A stretch of DNA of 5,816 nt, taken from NCBI GenBank assembly GCA_002400085.1, contig DHEX01000061.1, positions 11,665 to 17,480 on the forward strand, written 5' to 3'. The stretch comes from Clostridiaceae bacterium UBA4839 (lineage in GTDB: Bacteria > Bacillota > Clostridia > Clostridiales > Caloramatoraceae). The notes under the pieces were generated by a model. The model had not been told where the DNA came from. It searched no databases and saw only the letters and a list, made by a program, of their open reading frames with translations. Of this stretch, positions 1-5,816 are shown piece after piece. The position numbers and the translations under genes are program-made. Positions within the stretch are counted from its first letter, which is position 1, and each line of letters starts with the position of its first letter.

Positions 1-559
1 CCTTCCCGCTTGAGCTGTCCTTTACAGTTATTTTTACGGTCTGGTATGGGTTTACCTGCTTTTGCCCGTCATTGTAAGGTACAACGGGTATGGCTGTTAC
101 CTCAAAGTATTTTTTATCACTTGAAAGTTTAAGCACCCCTTTTAGCTTGTTTCCTGTAATCCCCACATTTGGTGCAATATCATATCCGTAATCCTTAGCA
201 TATTCCCAAAAGTTAACCTTGTCGGCAGAAGACGTGTTGTCATTTACCTCGTATTCCAAAGTGATACCTGAGGTTATCAGTTCTGCCTTATCCTTACCCT
301 TTTCGAACACCTGCACACCAAGATTGTTGCCAGGAGGAAGGATTAAAAAAGCCGAATAATCCGGTTGTATGCAGTGCATCCCAGTATCATTGTTAGCTAA
401 AATCACATACTCTCCCCCTGATGGCTTGAATGAAGATTGAGTAGATTTTACATAATATGATACCCCCCAAAGTAAACCTATGCATACCAGCAATGCTGCC
501 CCAATCCTTAAAGCCTTTTTACGGACTAAAATTATAATACTCCTGCTTATATGAAACAC
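1..559 (-). CDS. Membrane-anchored exported protein with an NDTGMHC motif, function unknown (3' part cut off by window edge)
   Basis: This open frame runs leftward from a GTG at 557-559 off the window edge: 186 codons with no stop. An in-frame TAA lies two codons before the GTG. The N-terminus is a basic stretch (VRKK, residues 12-15) followed by one hydrophobic segment (about 18-38), typical of a signal anchor or uncleaved signal peptide. The rest (about 40-186) would be outside the membrane and looks beta-rich. The clearest landmark is VILANNDTGMHC (52-63), followed by LILPPGNN (72-79). I have a loose, unverified memory of similar ND-GMHC/ILPP segments in uncharacterised exported proteins of anaerobes. 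The start is uncertain. The GTG has purines directly against it and no properly spaced ribosome binding site. A good AGCAGGAG (540-547) instead points to codon 10, an ATT (530-532), 7 bases downstream. No enzymatic role can be assigned. Confidence 0.75.
   Translation of the reverse strand, partial: MFHISRSIIILVRKKALRIGAALLVCIGLLWGVSYYVKSTQSSFKPSGGEYVILANNDTGMHCIQPDYSAFLILPPGNNLGVQVFEKGKDKAELITSGITLEYEVNDNTSSADKVNFWEYAKDYGYDIAPNVGITGNKLKGVLKLSSDKKYFEVTAIPVVPYNDGQKQVNPYQTVKITVKDSSSGK
540..547 (-). promoter_or_regulatory. Ribosome binding site inside the annotated start of the exported-protein gene
   Basis: On the minus strand AGCAGGAG matches the anti-Shine-Dalgarno sequence well. It sits 7 bases before an in-frame ATT codon (530-532) and downstream of the only standard start codon available (GTG at 557-559). 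It therefore bears on the true start. Either a rare ATT start is used, or the GTG is used with poor spacing and this match is chance. Confidence 0.4.
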
Positions 560-621
560 CCCTTATAAATCAGTATTAGCCAGAAAATACATTTCATCAT
601 ATATATATTCACATATCCATT

Positions 622-649
622 CATATATTCAGAATAAGAAAGCTATCAA
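622..649 (-). promoter_or_regulatory. Weak promoter candidate for the exported-protein gene
   Basis: On the minus strand TTGATA (644-649, five of six to the -35 consensus) is followed after 16 bases by TATATG (622-627, four of six to the -10 consensus). This would give a leader of roughly 55 bases before the GTG at 559. The surroundings are AT-rich, so chance matches are likely. Confidence 0.25.
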
Positions 650-683
650 AGCAGGCACCCATTACTCCCTGAGAACGATTGAG

Positions 684-724
684 GACGGTTAATTGCTTAC
701 CATTTGAAAAAACTCTTAACCGTC
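684..724. repeat. Inverted repeat, 9-bp perfect arms with a 23-base loop
   Basis: GACGGTTAA (684-692) is matched by its exact complement TTAACCGTC (716-724). No clean T-run follows on either strand, so it is not a good intrinsic terminator. It could be an RNA hairpin in the leader of the leftward gene or a protein-binding site, and nothing decides between these. Confidence 0.4.
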
Positions 725-834
725 TTACTATTTTGTTAGAAAAGCTATGATACTTACTCTATTCCCTGCAGCTCTGTTTACGCTGTGTAAATGTCACCAC
801 ACCCCCTACCAAAATTTAGGTCTGGTTTTCTTTT

Positions 835-877
835 AAAAAAATGTACCCTTGATATGTTCCCATGAACATATCAAGGG
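835..877 (-). terminator. Strong leftward intrinsic terminator
   Basis: The two arms, 864-877 and 846-859, form a perfect 14-bp stem with a 4-base loop (860-863). Read on the minus strand, the stem is followed after four bases by seven T (841-835). The other side has no T-run, so it works leftward only. It ends transcription from the decayed region and the AraC-family gene upstream, and insulates the gene at 1-559. Confidence 0.8.
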
Positions 878-903
878 CTAAGACCGAGTGAACAAATTTA
901 CTT

Positions 904-1154
904 TCATTTTACGAGAGCAGTATTTTCAAGCCTTCCAGAACCTTACTTTATCAATTACATACATCTCCATTTCCCTATCTGCCAAGACCGGTAATATCCC
1001 GGCACAGGCCTTTCAGATCATGAATTTTAGGAAACTTCACATTCAATTGAATTTGGAGCCGCTTTAAAATACGTCCGGGCATTGTTTGAGAAACATTAAG
1101 TTTCGTCTCAGCATCCTTTCTGGAAATCTCGTCTTTCTCTCCACTTTTTGTCAT
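904..1154 (-). pseudogene. Decayed gene remnant, possibly the winged-helix tail of a RecG-like/AlbA_2 ATP-binding protein
   Basis: Three short open stretches on the minus strand follow one another in different frames. The first, ATG 1154 to TAG 975 (59 codons), has no ribosome binding site. It contains EISRKDAETKLNVSQ followed by GRILKRLQ. This resembles the helix-turn-helix pattern (rk-a-L-vSq-ta-riL--L) known to me from the C-terminus of RecG-like/AlbA_2 ATP-binding proteins. The second (about 1012 to TGA 926-928) reads ADREMEMYVIDKVRFWKA. The third, one base shifted, reads LENTALVK to TGA 904-906. Only the first piece has a recognisable similarity. That the others belong to the same former gene is inferred from order, strand and the terminator starting 26 bases after the last stop. 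Alternatively the first piece could be a small intact gene. Confidence 0.4.
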
Positions 1155-1169
1155 TCAAGTTTTGCTAAA

Positions 1170-1976
1170 TTATTTAATGAACTGTTTTCGGTATTTCATC
1201 GGAGATGTTCCTTTTTTCAGGCAGAATTGTTTGGAAAAGCAGGAAAAAGAATTAAAACCAACCATATATCCGATTTCGGTAACGCTCATATGACTTTTGC
1301 ATAATAAGTCACAAGCTTTTTCAATACGAAAATTCAGAAGATACTGCTTTGGGCTGATTCCTGTTTCCTTTTTGAACAATCTATAGATATATGTGCGATC
1401 GAGATTAAATTCATCCGCAACACTTTGAATCGAAATATTGTTCGCATACTGTGCATAAATATACTTAATTATTTTTTCTAAACGCTGCCTGTGGATTGTT
1501 TTTGATTCAAGCAATATGCTGTTTCTTTTTTCAGCGAGTGTACCAAAGAACTGATATAAATATCCAAGTGCTGTATAATAATCAGATTTGGTACAGCGCT
1601 CATAAATTTGCTGGAAGCATCTTAGAACCGCATCATCTTTATCGTAGTGAAGTACAAAGTTGTCATAAGAAAGGCCGCATTCCTCTAAAATAGATTTTAC
1701 CATAGAACCCTTTATACCAACCCAGCAGTAACTCCACGGATTTTCTGGAAATGGATAATATTTATTTGCTGTATTAGGCGGAATTAGAAAAATATCTCCG
1801 GCTGTTATGTGGCGCTTATCATCGTGTAATATTAAAAAGCCTTCACCACTTACGCAATAGTGCAATAAGAAATAGTCGATGGGAATAAATTCAAATGGCT
1901 TGTCAGACTGGCATACTTCAAATCCGGACTCATAGAGGTAGAGGTCATGTCCATGGTAGCGCTTCATAAAAATCAC
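1170..1976 (-). CDS. AraC/XylS-family transcriptional regulator with N-terminal cupin domain
   Basis: This is a cytoplasmic DNA-binding regulator of 268 residues, a normal length for the family. The N-terminal half (about 30-105) is an AraC-type cupin sensing domain: a hydrophobic strand with VSGEG at 42-46, then AGDIFLIPP (59-67) and WVGIKG (85-90). The C-terminal half (about 162-268) holds both AraC helix-turn-helix motifs. The first is ISIQSVADEFNLDRTYIYRLF (181-201 region). The second is SVTEIGYMVGF (231-241), continuing to GTSPMKYR (256-263). The GTG start at 1974-1976 has AAGG five bases upstream; an ATG three codons in (1965-1967) lacks a well-spaced site. The gene is divergent from the permease-lacZ pair, so it most likely controls that pair in response to a galactoside or similar ligand. 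The ligand is not predictable from the sequence. Confidence 0.95.
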   Translation of the reverse strand: MIFMKRYHGHDLYLYESGFEVCQSDKPFEFIPIDYFLLHYCVSGEGFLILHDDKRHITAGDIFLIPPNTANKYYPFPENPWSYCWVGIKGSMVKSILEECGLSYDNFVLHYDKDDAVLRCFQQIYERCTKSDYYTALGYLYQFFGTLAEKRNSILLESKTIHRQRLEKIIKYIYAQYANNISIQSVADEFNLDRTYIYRLFKKETGISPKQYLLNFRIEKACDLLCKSHMSVTEIGYMVGFNSFSCFSKQFCLKKGTSPMKYRKQFIK

Positions 1977-2010
1977 GCCAGCCTTATCACGATATTTATT
2001 TACTATATTA

Positions 2011-2038
2011 TTTATAAAGCATTGCTCCCTTCTTACAA
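2011..2038 (-). promoter_or_regulatory. Promoter candidate for the AraC-family gene
   Basis: On the minus strand TTGTAA (2033-2038) and TATAAA (2011-2016) are separated by 16 bases. Both are close to the sigma-A consensus. The leader to the GTG at 1976 would be roughly 28 bases. The AT-rich setting makes chance matches possible. Confidence 0.4.
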
Positions 2039-2235
2039 ATTTTGCTGCAAATTATCCATTTAAAATTTAAAATAAAAAATGAATATATATTTATACATAG
2101 ATTAAAATAATTTGGAACTTTTTAGCTGTCAAAATTACTATCACTGCTTTTTAAAAGATATCAGAAATTATTTTACACTAAAAATTGCACTTCGTAAAGC
2201 CGCTATTCTATAGCAATCAATGAACGACGGTACAG

Positions 2236-2255
2236 TATTTATAATTTTATAAATA
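2236..2255. repeat. AT-rich palindrome with 9-bp arms
   Basis: TATTTATAA (2236-2244) and TTATAAATA (2247-2255) are exact complements around two T. A perfect TATAAT (2240-2245) lies within it, but no convincing -35 lies at the right distance. It may be an A/T-rich upstream element or a binding site. Confidence 0.35.
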
Positions 2256-2261
2256 ATCAAA

Positions 2262-2291
2262 ATCAACAAAATGATATGTTTTATCAACAAA
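2262..2291. promoter_or_regulatory. Probable AraC-type operator: 9-bp direct repeat spaced 21 bp
   Basis: ATCAACAAA occurs at 2262-2270 and again at 2283-2291, exactly 21 bp apart, which is two helical turns. AraC-family activators are known to bind direct repeats on one face of DNA at about this spacing. The promoter-proximal half overlaps the -35 position of the downstream TATAAT. The site sits between the regulator gene and its presumed target operon. Assignment to the neighbouring regulator is inferred. Confidence 0.5.
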
Positions 2292-2307
2292 TTATATAGC
2301 CTATAAT
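2279..2307 (+). promoter_or_regulatory. Promoter candidate for the permease-lacZ operon
   Basis: The -10 hexamer TATAAT (2302-2307) is a perfect match. At the normal -35 distance there is only TTTTAT (2279-2284). TTATCA (2281-2286) is better but only 15 bases away. A good -10 with a weak -35 is typical of an activator-dependent promoter. The leader to the ATG at 2380 would be about 66 bases. Confidence 0.4.
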
Positions 2308-2335
2308 TATGCAAAGAAACTAAGATATATATATT

Positions 2336-2347
2336 AGTTGTACAACT
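2336..2347. repeat. 12-bp perfect palindrome in the permease leader
   Basis: AGTTGTACAACT is its own reverse complement. It lies about 19 bases before the permease ribosome binding site and downstream of the proposed promoter. It could be an operator for a dimeric repressor, but a palindrome this short may arise by chance. Confidence 0.3.
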
Positions 2348-2365
2348 TATCAAAAAAATATAAAA

Positions 2366-2371
2366 AGGGAG
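2366..2371 (+). promoter_or_regulatory. Ribosome binding site that decides the permease start
   Basis: AGGGAG lies 8 bases before the ATG at 2380. It fixes the start there and rules out the TTG at 2338, which opens the same frame 14 codons earlier. Confidence 0.85.
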
Positions 2372-2379
2372 ATGTCCTT

Positions 2380-3840
2380 ATGGAAAATACAAACCGAAGA
2401 GCAAAGCTAGGTTCTCTATCATTGCTAATGTTGACCTTTTCAGCCGTATTTAGTTTTCCTAGTCTTATCGATAATACAGTAGCAATTGGTTTGTCGGCAC
2501 TGCCGGGATACCTATTCGCCACAATATTTTATTTTCTTCCGTATTCTTTGATGGTTGCAGAGTTTACATCTGCAAATGCAGAAAGTGAATCCGGTATCCA
2601 TCAATGGATTTCAAGCGCACTTGGTCCTAAATGGGGCTTCTTAGGTGCATGGTCATATTTTTTTGTTAACTTGTTTTTTTTCTGCTCACTGGTTCCAAAA
2701 ACTCTAATCTATTCATCATATTTCATTCTTGGCAACAATATATTTGATGGCAATAATATGGTAATCGTATCCTCTATTGTATCTATTATCGTATTTTGGA
2801 TTGCAACCTTTATCTGTATCAAAGGCATTGACTGGATATCAAAGGTAACTAATGTTGCTGGTCTTGCTAAAATTGGCATTGGTATTTTATTTATTGTCTC
2901 CGCGTTTATTATTGTATTTGGACTTGGTGATAAACCAGCACAACAATTTAATGCAAGCACTCTGGCACCAAAATTTGACTGGACATTCTTCATGGTAATG
3001 GCATGGGTATTCCAGGCTGTCGGCGGCGCAGAAAGTATCGGCTGCTACGTTAAAGATATTAAGGGCGGTAATAAAGCATTTGTGCATACCATGATAACTT
3101 CCAGCCTTGTAATCGGCGGTGTGTATGCATTGGGTGTAGTTGCAATTGGCCTTGTTGTTCCTTCAAATGTATTATCTAATAACTTCTCTAACGGTATTTT
3201 CGATGCATTCTATATCATTGGCGAGCGTTTTGGCATGGGTGGTATTGTTAGAAGGTTCGTTGGTTTTGTTATGCTGCTCTGCAACTTAGGCTCTTTAATG
3301 GTTTGGACTGCTGCTCCTGTAAAGGTTCTTTTCTCAGAAATTCCAGAAGGCATTTTTGGGTCTTGGGTTGTTAAGACTGATGATAAGGGCACTCCTTATA
3401 ATGCACTGATTCTTCAGGCTGTTGTGGTCAGCATTATGCTGTTGATTCCAGCACTTGGTGTAAATTCTATGAACAGTTTCCTTGAAACTTTAACCAACAT
3501 GACCGCATCTACTGCATTGATTCCTATGCTGTTCTTCTTTGCGGCATACATTGTTCTAAGATGGAAAAAAGATGATATGCCCCGCGCTTTCAGACTGGGA
3601 AACCGTAAATTCGGTATCGCAGCTGGTATTACTTTGTTTTGCATGTTCTTGTTTGTATTCTTTATGTCTACAGTTCCAGAGCCGTCTACTATGATTGCAC
3701 AGCTGAATGGCACACTTGAAAAAGGCGTAACAAAGCCGATTAATATGCTAGTCTATAATATTATAGGTCTAGTTGTGTTCCTTGGATTTGCAGTTATTTG
3801 CTGGAATAGATATGAGAAGAAAAGCAAAAAAATTGCTTAA
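2380..3840 (+). CDS. APC-superfamily permease (YjeM / amino acid-amine transporter-like)
   Basis: This is an integral membrane transporter of 486 residues, the usual size for the amino acid-polyamine-organocation superfamily, with about 12 hydrophobic segments. Family landmarks are the TM2-TM3 stretch, with AEFTSANAESESGIHQW (60-76) and ALGPKWGFLGAW (80-91), and the TM6 stretch AVGGAESIGCYVKDIKGGNK (213-232). Those match the APC patterns around 'E...GG..w...lG...gf..gW' and 'f.a.gG.E...'. From memory the overall pattern is closest to E. coli YjeM and the glutamate/GABA antiporter branch. TM1 (about 10-30) has SAVFSFPS instead of the usual G-S/A-x-G unwound motif, as in YjeM. The C-terminus is lysine-rich (479-484), fitting the positive-inside rule. 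The gene precedes lacZ by 73 bases with no terminator, so the two are probably co-transcribed. The substrate is unknown, and this family is unexpected beside lacZ. It is not a GPH/LacY-type lactose carrier. Confidence 0.9.
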   Translation: MENTNRRAKLGSLSLLMLTFSAVFSFPSLIDNTVAIGLSALPGYLFATIFYFLPYSLMVAEFTSANAESESGIHQWISSALGPKWGFLGAWSYFFVNLFFFCSLVPKTLIYSSYFILGNNIFDGNNMVIVSSIVSIIVFWIATFICIKGIDWISKVTNVAGLAKIGIGILFIVSAFIIVFGLGDKPAQQFNASTLAPKFDWTFFMVMAWVFQAVGGAESIGCYVKDIKGGNKAFVHTMITSSLVIGGVYALGVVAIGLVVPSNVLSNNFSNGIFDAFYIIGERFGMGGIVRRFVGFVMLLCNLGSLMVWTAAPVKVLFSEIPEGIFGSWVVKTDDKGTPYNALILQAVVVSIMLLIPALGVNSMNSFLETLTNMTASTALIPMLFFFAAYIVLRWKKDDMPRAFRLGNRKFGIAAGITLFCMFLFVFFMSTVPEPSTMIAQLNGTLEKGVTKPINMLVYNIIGLVVFLGFAVICWNRYEKKSKKIA

Positions 3841-3913
3841 GCAAATATTTCGGATAAGAACGAAAAAGAATAATTTGAAATAGGCTTAATTATAACGAAG
3901 GGGTGAAATGCAT

Positions 3914-5816
3914 ATGAAAACATGGGAAAATATTTCGCAAGACTGTATAAATCGGTTACCGGCTCGTGCACATTTTCTGAGCTTTCCGAATAAAAATGCA
4001 GCCGATCGAAAGGATAACTGCTATACACATGCTTTTAAAAATTTGAACGGTCAATGGAAGTTTATGTTCCTTGATGCACCAGAATACAGTCCTGAAAATT
4101 TCTATAAAAGCGATTTCAATGTAGCTGATATGAATAACATTGTAGTGCCGGGAAACTGGCAGATGCAAGGCTATGGAAAGATGCACTATTCAGATTTGTG
4201 GTACAACTTTCCAATTAATCCGCCGTATGTACCAACCGAAAATCCTACCGGTATTTATAAAAGGACTTTCACAATCGGACAGGATTTTGCGGACAAGAAA
4301 ATCATCCTACGCTTTTGCGGAGTAGACTCTGCCTACCATGTATGGGTAAACGGCGAATTCGTTGGCTACAGTAAAGGTGCAAGAAACGAAGCTGAATTTG
4401 ATATATCCGACATCGCGGTTATCGGTCAAAATGATATTACAGTGCGAGTATATCAGTGGTCGGATGGAACTTACCTTGAAGATCAGGATATGTGGTGGCT
4501 CAGCGGCATTTATCGTGATGTAGAACTTATTGGCCTTCCGCAAAACGGCATTTATGACTATAAAGTAGTAACAGAGTTAGACGATGCCTGTAAAAATGCG
4601 GTTTTACATGTCAGTGGTAGGTTCTCGAAAGCGGATGGACAAGTCGTTAATGCTGCACTTTATGATGACAACGGCAATCTTATATTTGAAAAAAGCACTG
4701 CAGCTAGCGAAGATCATTTTGAGCTGAGCGAGAACGTGGAAAATCCTAAAAAATGGTCTGCAGAGCGCCCAAATCTGTACAAGTTGTATCTGACAACAGA
4801 AAAAGATGGAAAGATAATTGAAGTCATTCCACAAAATATCGGTTTCCGCAATATCGTCCTCCACGGTGACACGTTCCTTGTCAACGGCGTTGCAATTAAG
4901 CTCAAAGGTGTGAACCGTCATGACTTTAATCCAAAAAACGGACGTGTAGTTGCAAAAGAAGAAATTGAAAAAGATATTATCCTGATGAAGCAACATAATA
5001 TCAATGCAATCAGAACATCGCATTATCCAAATTCATACTATCTATATGATCTGTGCGATGAATACGGTATGTACCTTATTGCGGAGACTGATTTGGAATG
5101 CCACGGCTTTGAACTGACCGGCAATTACAAGTGGATTACAGATGATCCGTCATGGGAACTCGCATATGTCAGCCGTATGGTGCGTATGATCGAGAGGGAG
5201 AAAAATCACCCATCGATTCTGATGTGGTCTCTTGGCAATGAATCAGATTTTGGTTGCAATTTCCGCGCTATGGCAAAAAAGGCCAAGGAAATGGATCCAA
5301 CAAGATTAATTCATTATGAGGGTGATTTCGAGACTGAAGTTGTTGATGTATACAGCACAATGTACACTTGGCTTGAAAACGATAAGAAGCCATACCTCAT
5401 GAAGGATATCATTGAAAAAAGTAAAAAACCGCATGTGCATTGCGAGTATTGCCATGCCATGGGAAATGGTCCAGGAAACCTGAAGGAATACCAGGATCTC
5501 ACATATGCACACGATAAGTTGCAGGGTGGCTTTATTTGGGAATGGTTCGATCACGGTATCTATACTGAAACAGAAAATGGTGAAGTTTATTATCGTTACG
5601 GTGGCGATTTTGGAGATGATCCGAGCAATAAAACTTTCTGCATTGACGGCCTGTTGATGCCAAATCGTCAGCCTTCTCCAGGATTGCTGGAATATAAGAA
5701 AGTTATTGAACCAATTACAACTACTGCTGTTGACCTTGAAAAAGGAATTTTCCATTTAATCAGCAGATACGATTTCGCCGATTTGAATTGCTTTGAACTT
5801 GTTTATTCGATAATGG
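3914..5816 (+). CDS. lacZ: Beta-galactosidase, glycoside hydrolase family 2, LacZ type (3' part cut off by window edge)
   Basis: This cytoplasmic enzyme hydrolyses terminal beta-galactosides with retention of configuration. The frame is open to the window end: 634 codons of an expected roughly 1000. It covers the sugar-binding domain (about 40-205), the immunoglobulin-like domain (about 210-315) and the catalytic barrel (about 320-610). Residues match E. coli LacZ positions (E. coli number in brackets): D184 (193), D192 (201), H336 (357), H370 (391), metal ligands E395 and H397 (416, 418), acid/base E443 in GNES (461), Y484 (503), nucleophile E511 in CEYCHAMGN (537), W542 (568) and F575 (601). 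D578 replaces the Asn that helps bind sodium in E. coli (604). The ATG at 3914 is preferred because GGGGTG ends 8 bases before it. The in-frame ATG at 3908 is too close. It lies downstream of the permease in an apparent operon under the divergent AraC-type regulator. Confidence 0.96.
   Translation, partial: MKTWENISQDCINRLPARAHFLSFPNKNAADRKDNCYTHAFKNLNGQWKFMFLDAPEYSPENFYKSDFNVADMNNIVVPGNWQMQGYGKMHYSDLWYNFPINPPYVPTENPTGIYKRTFTIGQDFADKKIILRFCGVDSAYHVWVNGEFVGYSKGARNEAEFDISDIAVIGQNDITVRVYQWSDGTYLEDQDMWWLSGIYRDVELIGLPQNGIYDYKVVTELDDACKNAVLHVSGRFSKADGQVVNAALYDDNGNLIFEKSTAASEDHFELSENVENPKKWSAERPNLYKLYLTTEKDGKIIEVIPQNIGFRNIVLHGDTFLVNGVAIKLKGVNRHDFNPKNGRVVAKEEIEKDIILMKQHNINAIRTSHYPNSYYLYDLCDEYGMYLIAETDLECHGFELTGNYKWITDDPSWELAYVSRMVRMIEREKNHPSILMWSLGNESDFGCNFRAMAKKAKEMDPTRLIHYEGDFETEVVDVYSTMYTWLENDKKPYLMKDIIEKSKKPHVHCEYCHAMGNGPGNLKEYQDLTYAHDKLQGGFIWEWFDHGIYTETENGEVYYRYGGDFGDDPSNKTFCIDGLLMPNRQPSPGLLEYKKVIEPITTTAVDLEKGIFHLISRYDFADLNCFELVYSIM

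Larger units (their letters stand above)
560..834. other. Gene-free spacer upstream of the exported-protein gene
   Basis: I see no convincing coding frame on either strand. The spacer holds an inverted repeat at 684-724, an AT-rich TATAT/TTCA-rich stretch at 595-632 and a weak minus-strand promoter candidate at 622-649. It begins just after the T-tract of the leftward terminator, so it probably acts as promoter and leader for the gene at 1-559. Confidence 0.5.
1977..2379. other. Divergent control region between the regulator and the permease-lacZ operon
   Basis: This is a very AT-rich spacer with no credible gene. It contains a candidate leftward promoter near the regulator (2011-2038), an AT-rich palindrome (2236-2255), a 9-bp direct repeat at 21-bp spacing (2262-2291), a rightward promoter candidate (-10 at 2302-2307), a 12-bp palindrome (2336-2347) and the permease ribosome binding site (2366-2371). 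Confidence 0.7.

Noticed and set aside
1086..1304. 72-codon open frame on the plus strand
   Set aside because: It overlaps antisense the C-terminal helix-turn-helix of the AraC-family gene and shows no recognisable protein feature.
2008..2032. Mini-leader frame on the minus strand (AGAAGGGAG then ATG CTT TAT AAA TAA)
   Set aside because: Only four codons, poor spacing from the best ribosome binding match, and it overlaps the proposed promoter of the AraC gene, so it would probably not be transcribed.
2185..2214. Alternative rightward promoter TTGCAC with TATAGC 18 bases later
   Set aside because: The -10 match is poor, and the TATAAT at 2302-2307 next to the direct repeat explains the region better.
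2338..2379. Upstream TTG start giving a 500-residue permease
   Set aside because: AGGGAG at 2366-2371 is well spaced for the ATG at 2380. The 14 extra codons would cover that site and the palindrome and have no family support.
4604..5023. 139-codon open frame on the minus strand
   Set aside because: It lies wholly antisense to the conserved LacZ coding sequence, has no domain or ribosome binding site, and is a shadow of lacZ codon use.
5306..5755. 149-codon open frame on the minus strand
   Set aside because: It is antisense to the LacZ catalytic barrel, including the nucleophile region, so it is a shadow.
1..5816. CRISPR arrays, tRNA or rRNA genes, insertion-sequence ends, integration sites
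   Set aside because: I saw no spaced repeats, cloverleaf or rRNA-like sequence, nor paired terminal repeats around any recognisable transposase. The frame-broken 904-1154 region alone does not prove a mobile element.

Overview
The window looks like a low-GC Gram-positive anaerobe of the Clostridia. The evidence is AT-rich intergenic DNA, purine-rich ribosome binding sites, A/T-ending codons, an AraC/XylS-type sugar regulator and a Firmicutes-like LacZ. I cannot name the genus from the sequence.

Left part (1-1160), all on the minus strand. The window opens inside the 5' end of a gene for a membrane-anchored exported protein of unknown function. It carries an N-DTGMHC motif and has an odd translation start. 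A gene-free stretch upstream of it (560-834) holds one inverted repeat. Next comes a strong intrinsic terminator with a 14-bp perfect stem, reading leftward. Between that terminator and the AraC gene, about 250 bases read like a decayed gene tail. One piece resembles a winged helix-turn-helix of the type found at the C-terminus of RecG-like/AlbA_2 ATP-binding proteins, and it is followed by open pieces in other frames.

Right part (1170-5816), a divergent sugar-utilisation locus. An AraC-family regulator is read leftward. Across a 403-base AT-rich intergenic region, an APC-superfamily permease and a GH2 beta-galactosidase (LacZ) are read rightward as an apparent operon with a 73-base gap. LacZ runs off the right edge; about 634 codons are present, with both catalytic glutamates and the metal and substrate residues. 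The intergenic region has a 9-bp direct repeat spaced exactly 21 bp. The downstream copy lies over the -35 region of a promoter with a consensus TATAAT. This is the arrangement expected for an AraC-type activator site.

How it may work together: the regulator senses a galactoside through its cupin domain and switches on the permease and LacZ. The permease family is the unusual point. It belongs to an amino acid/amine transporter family (YjeM-like), not to the GPH, MFS, ABC or PTS sugar transporters usually beside lacZ. One inference is that the imported substrate is a beta-galactosylated amino acid or amine, split inside the cell by LacZ. This is a hypothesis, not shown by the sequence.
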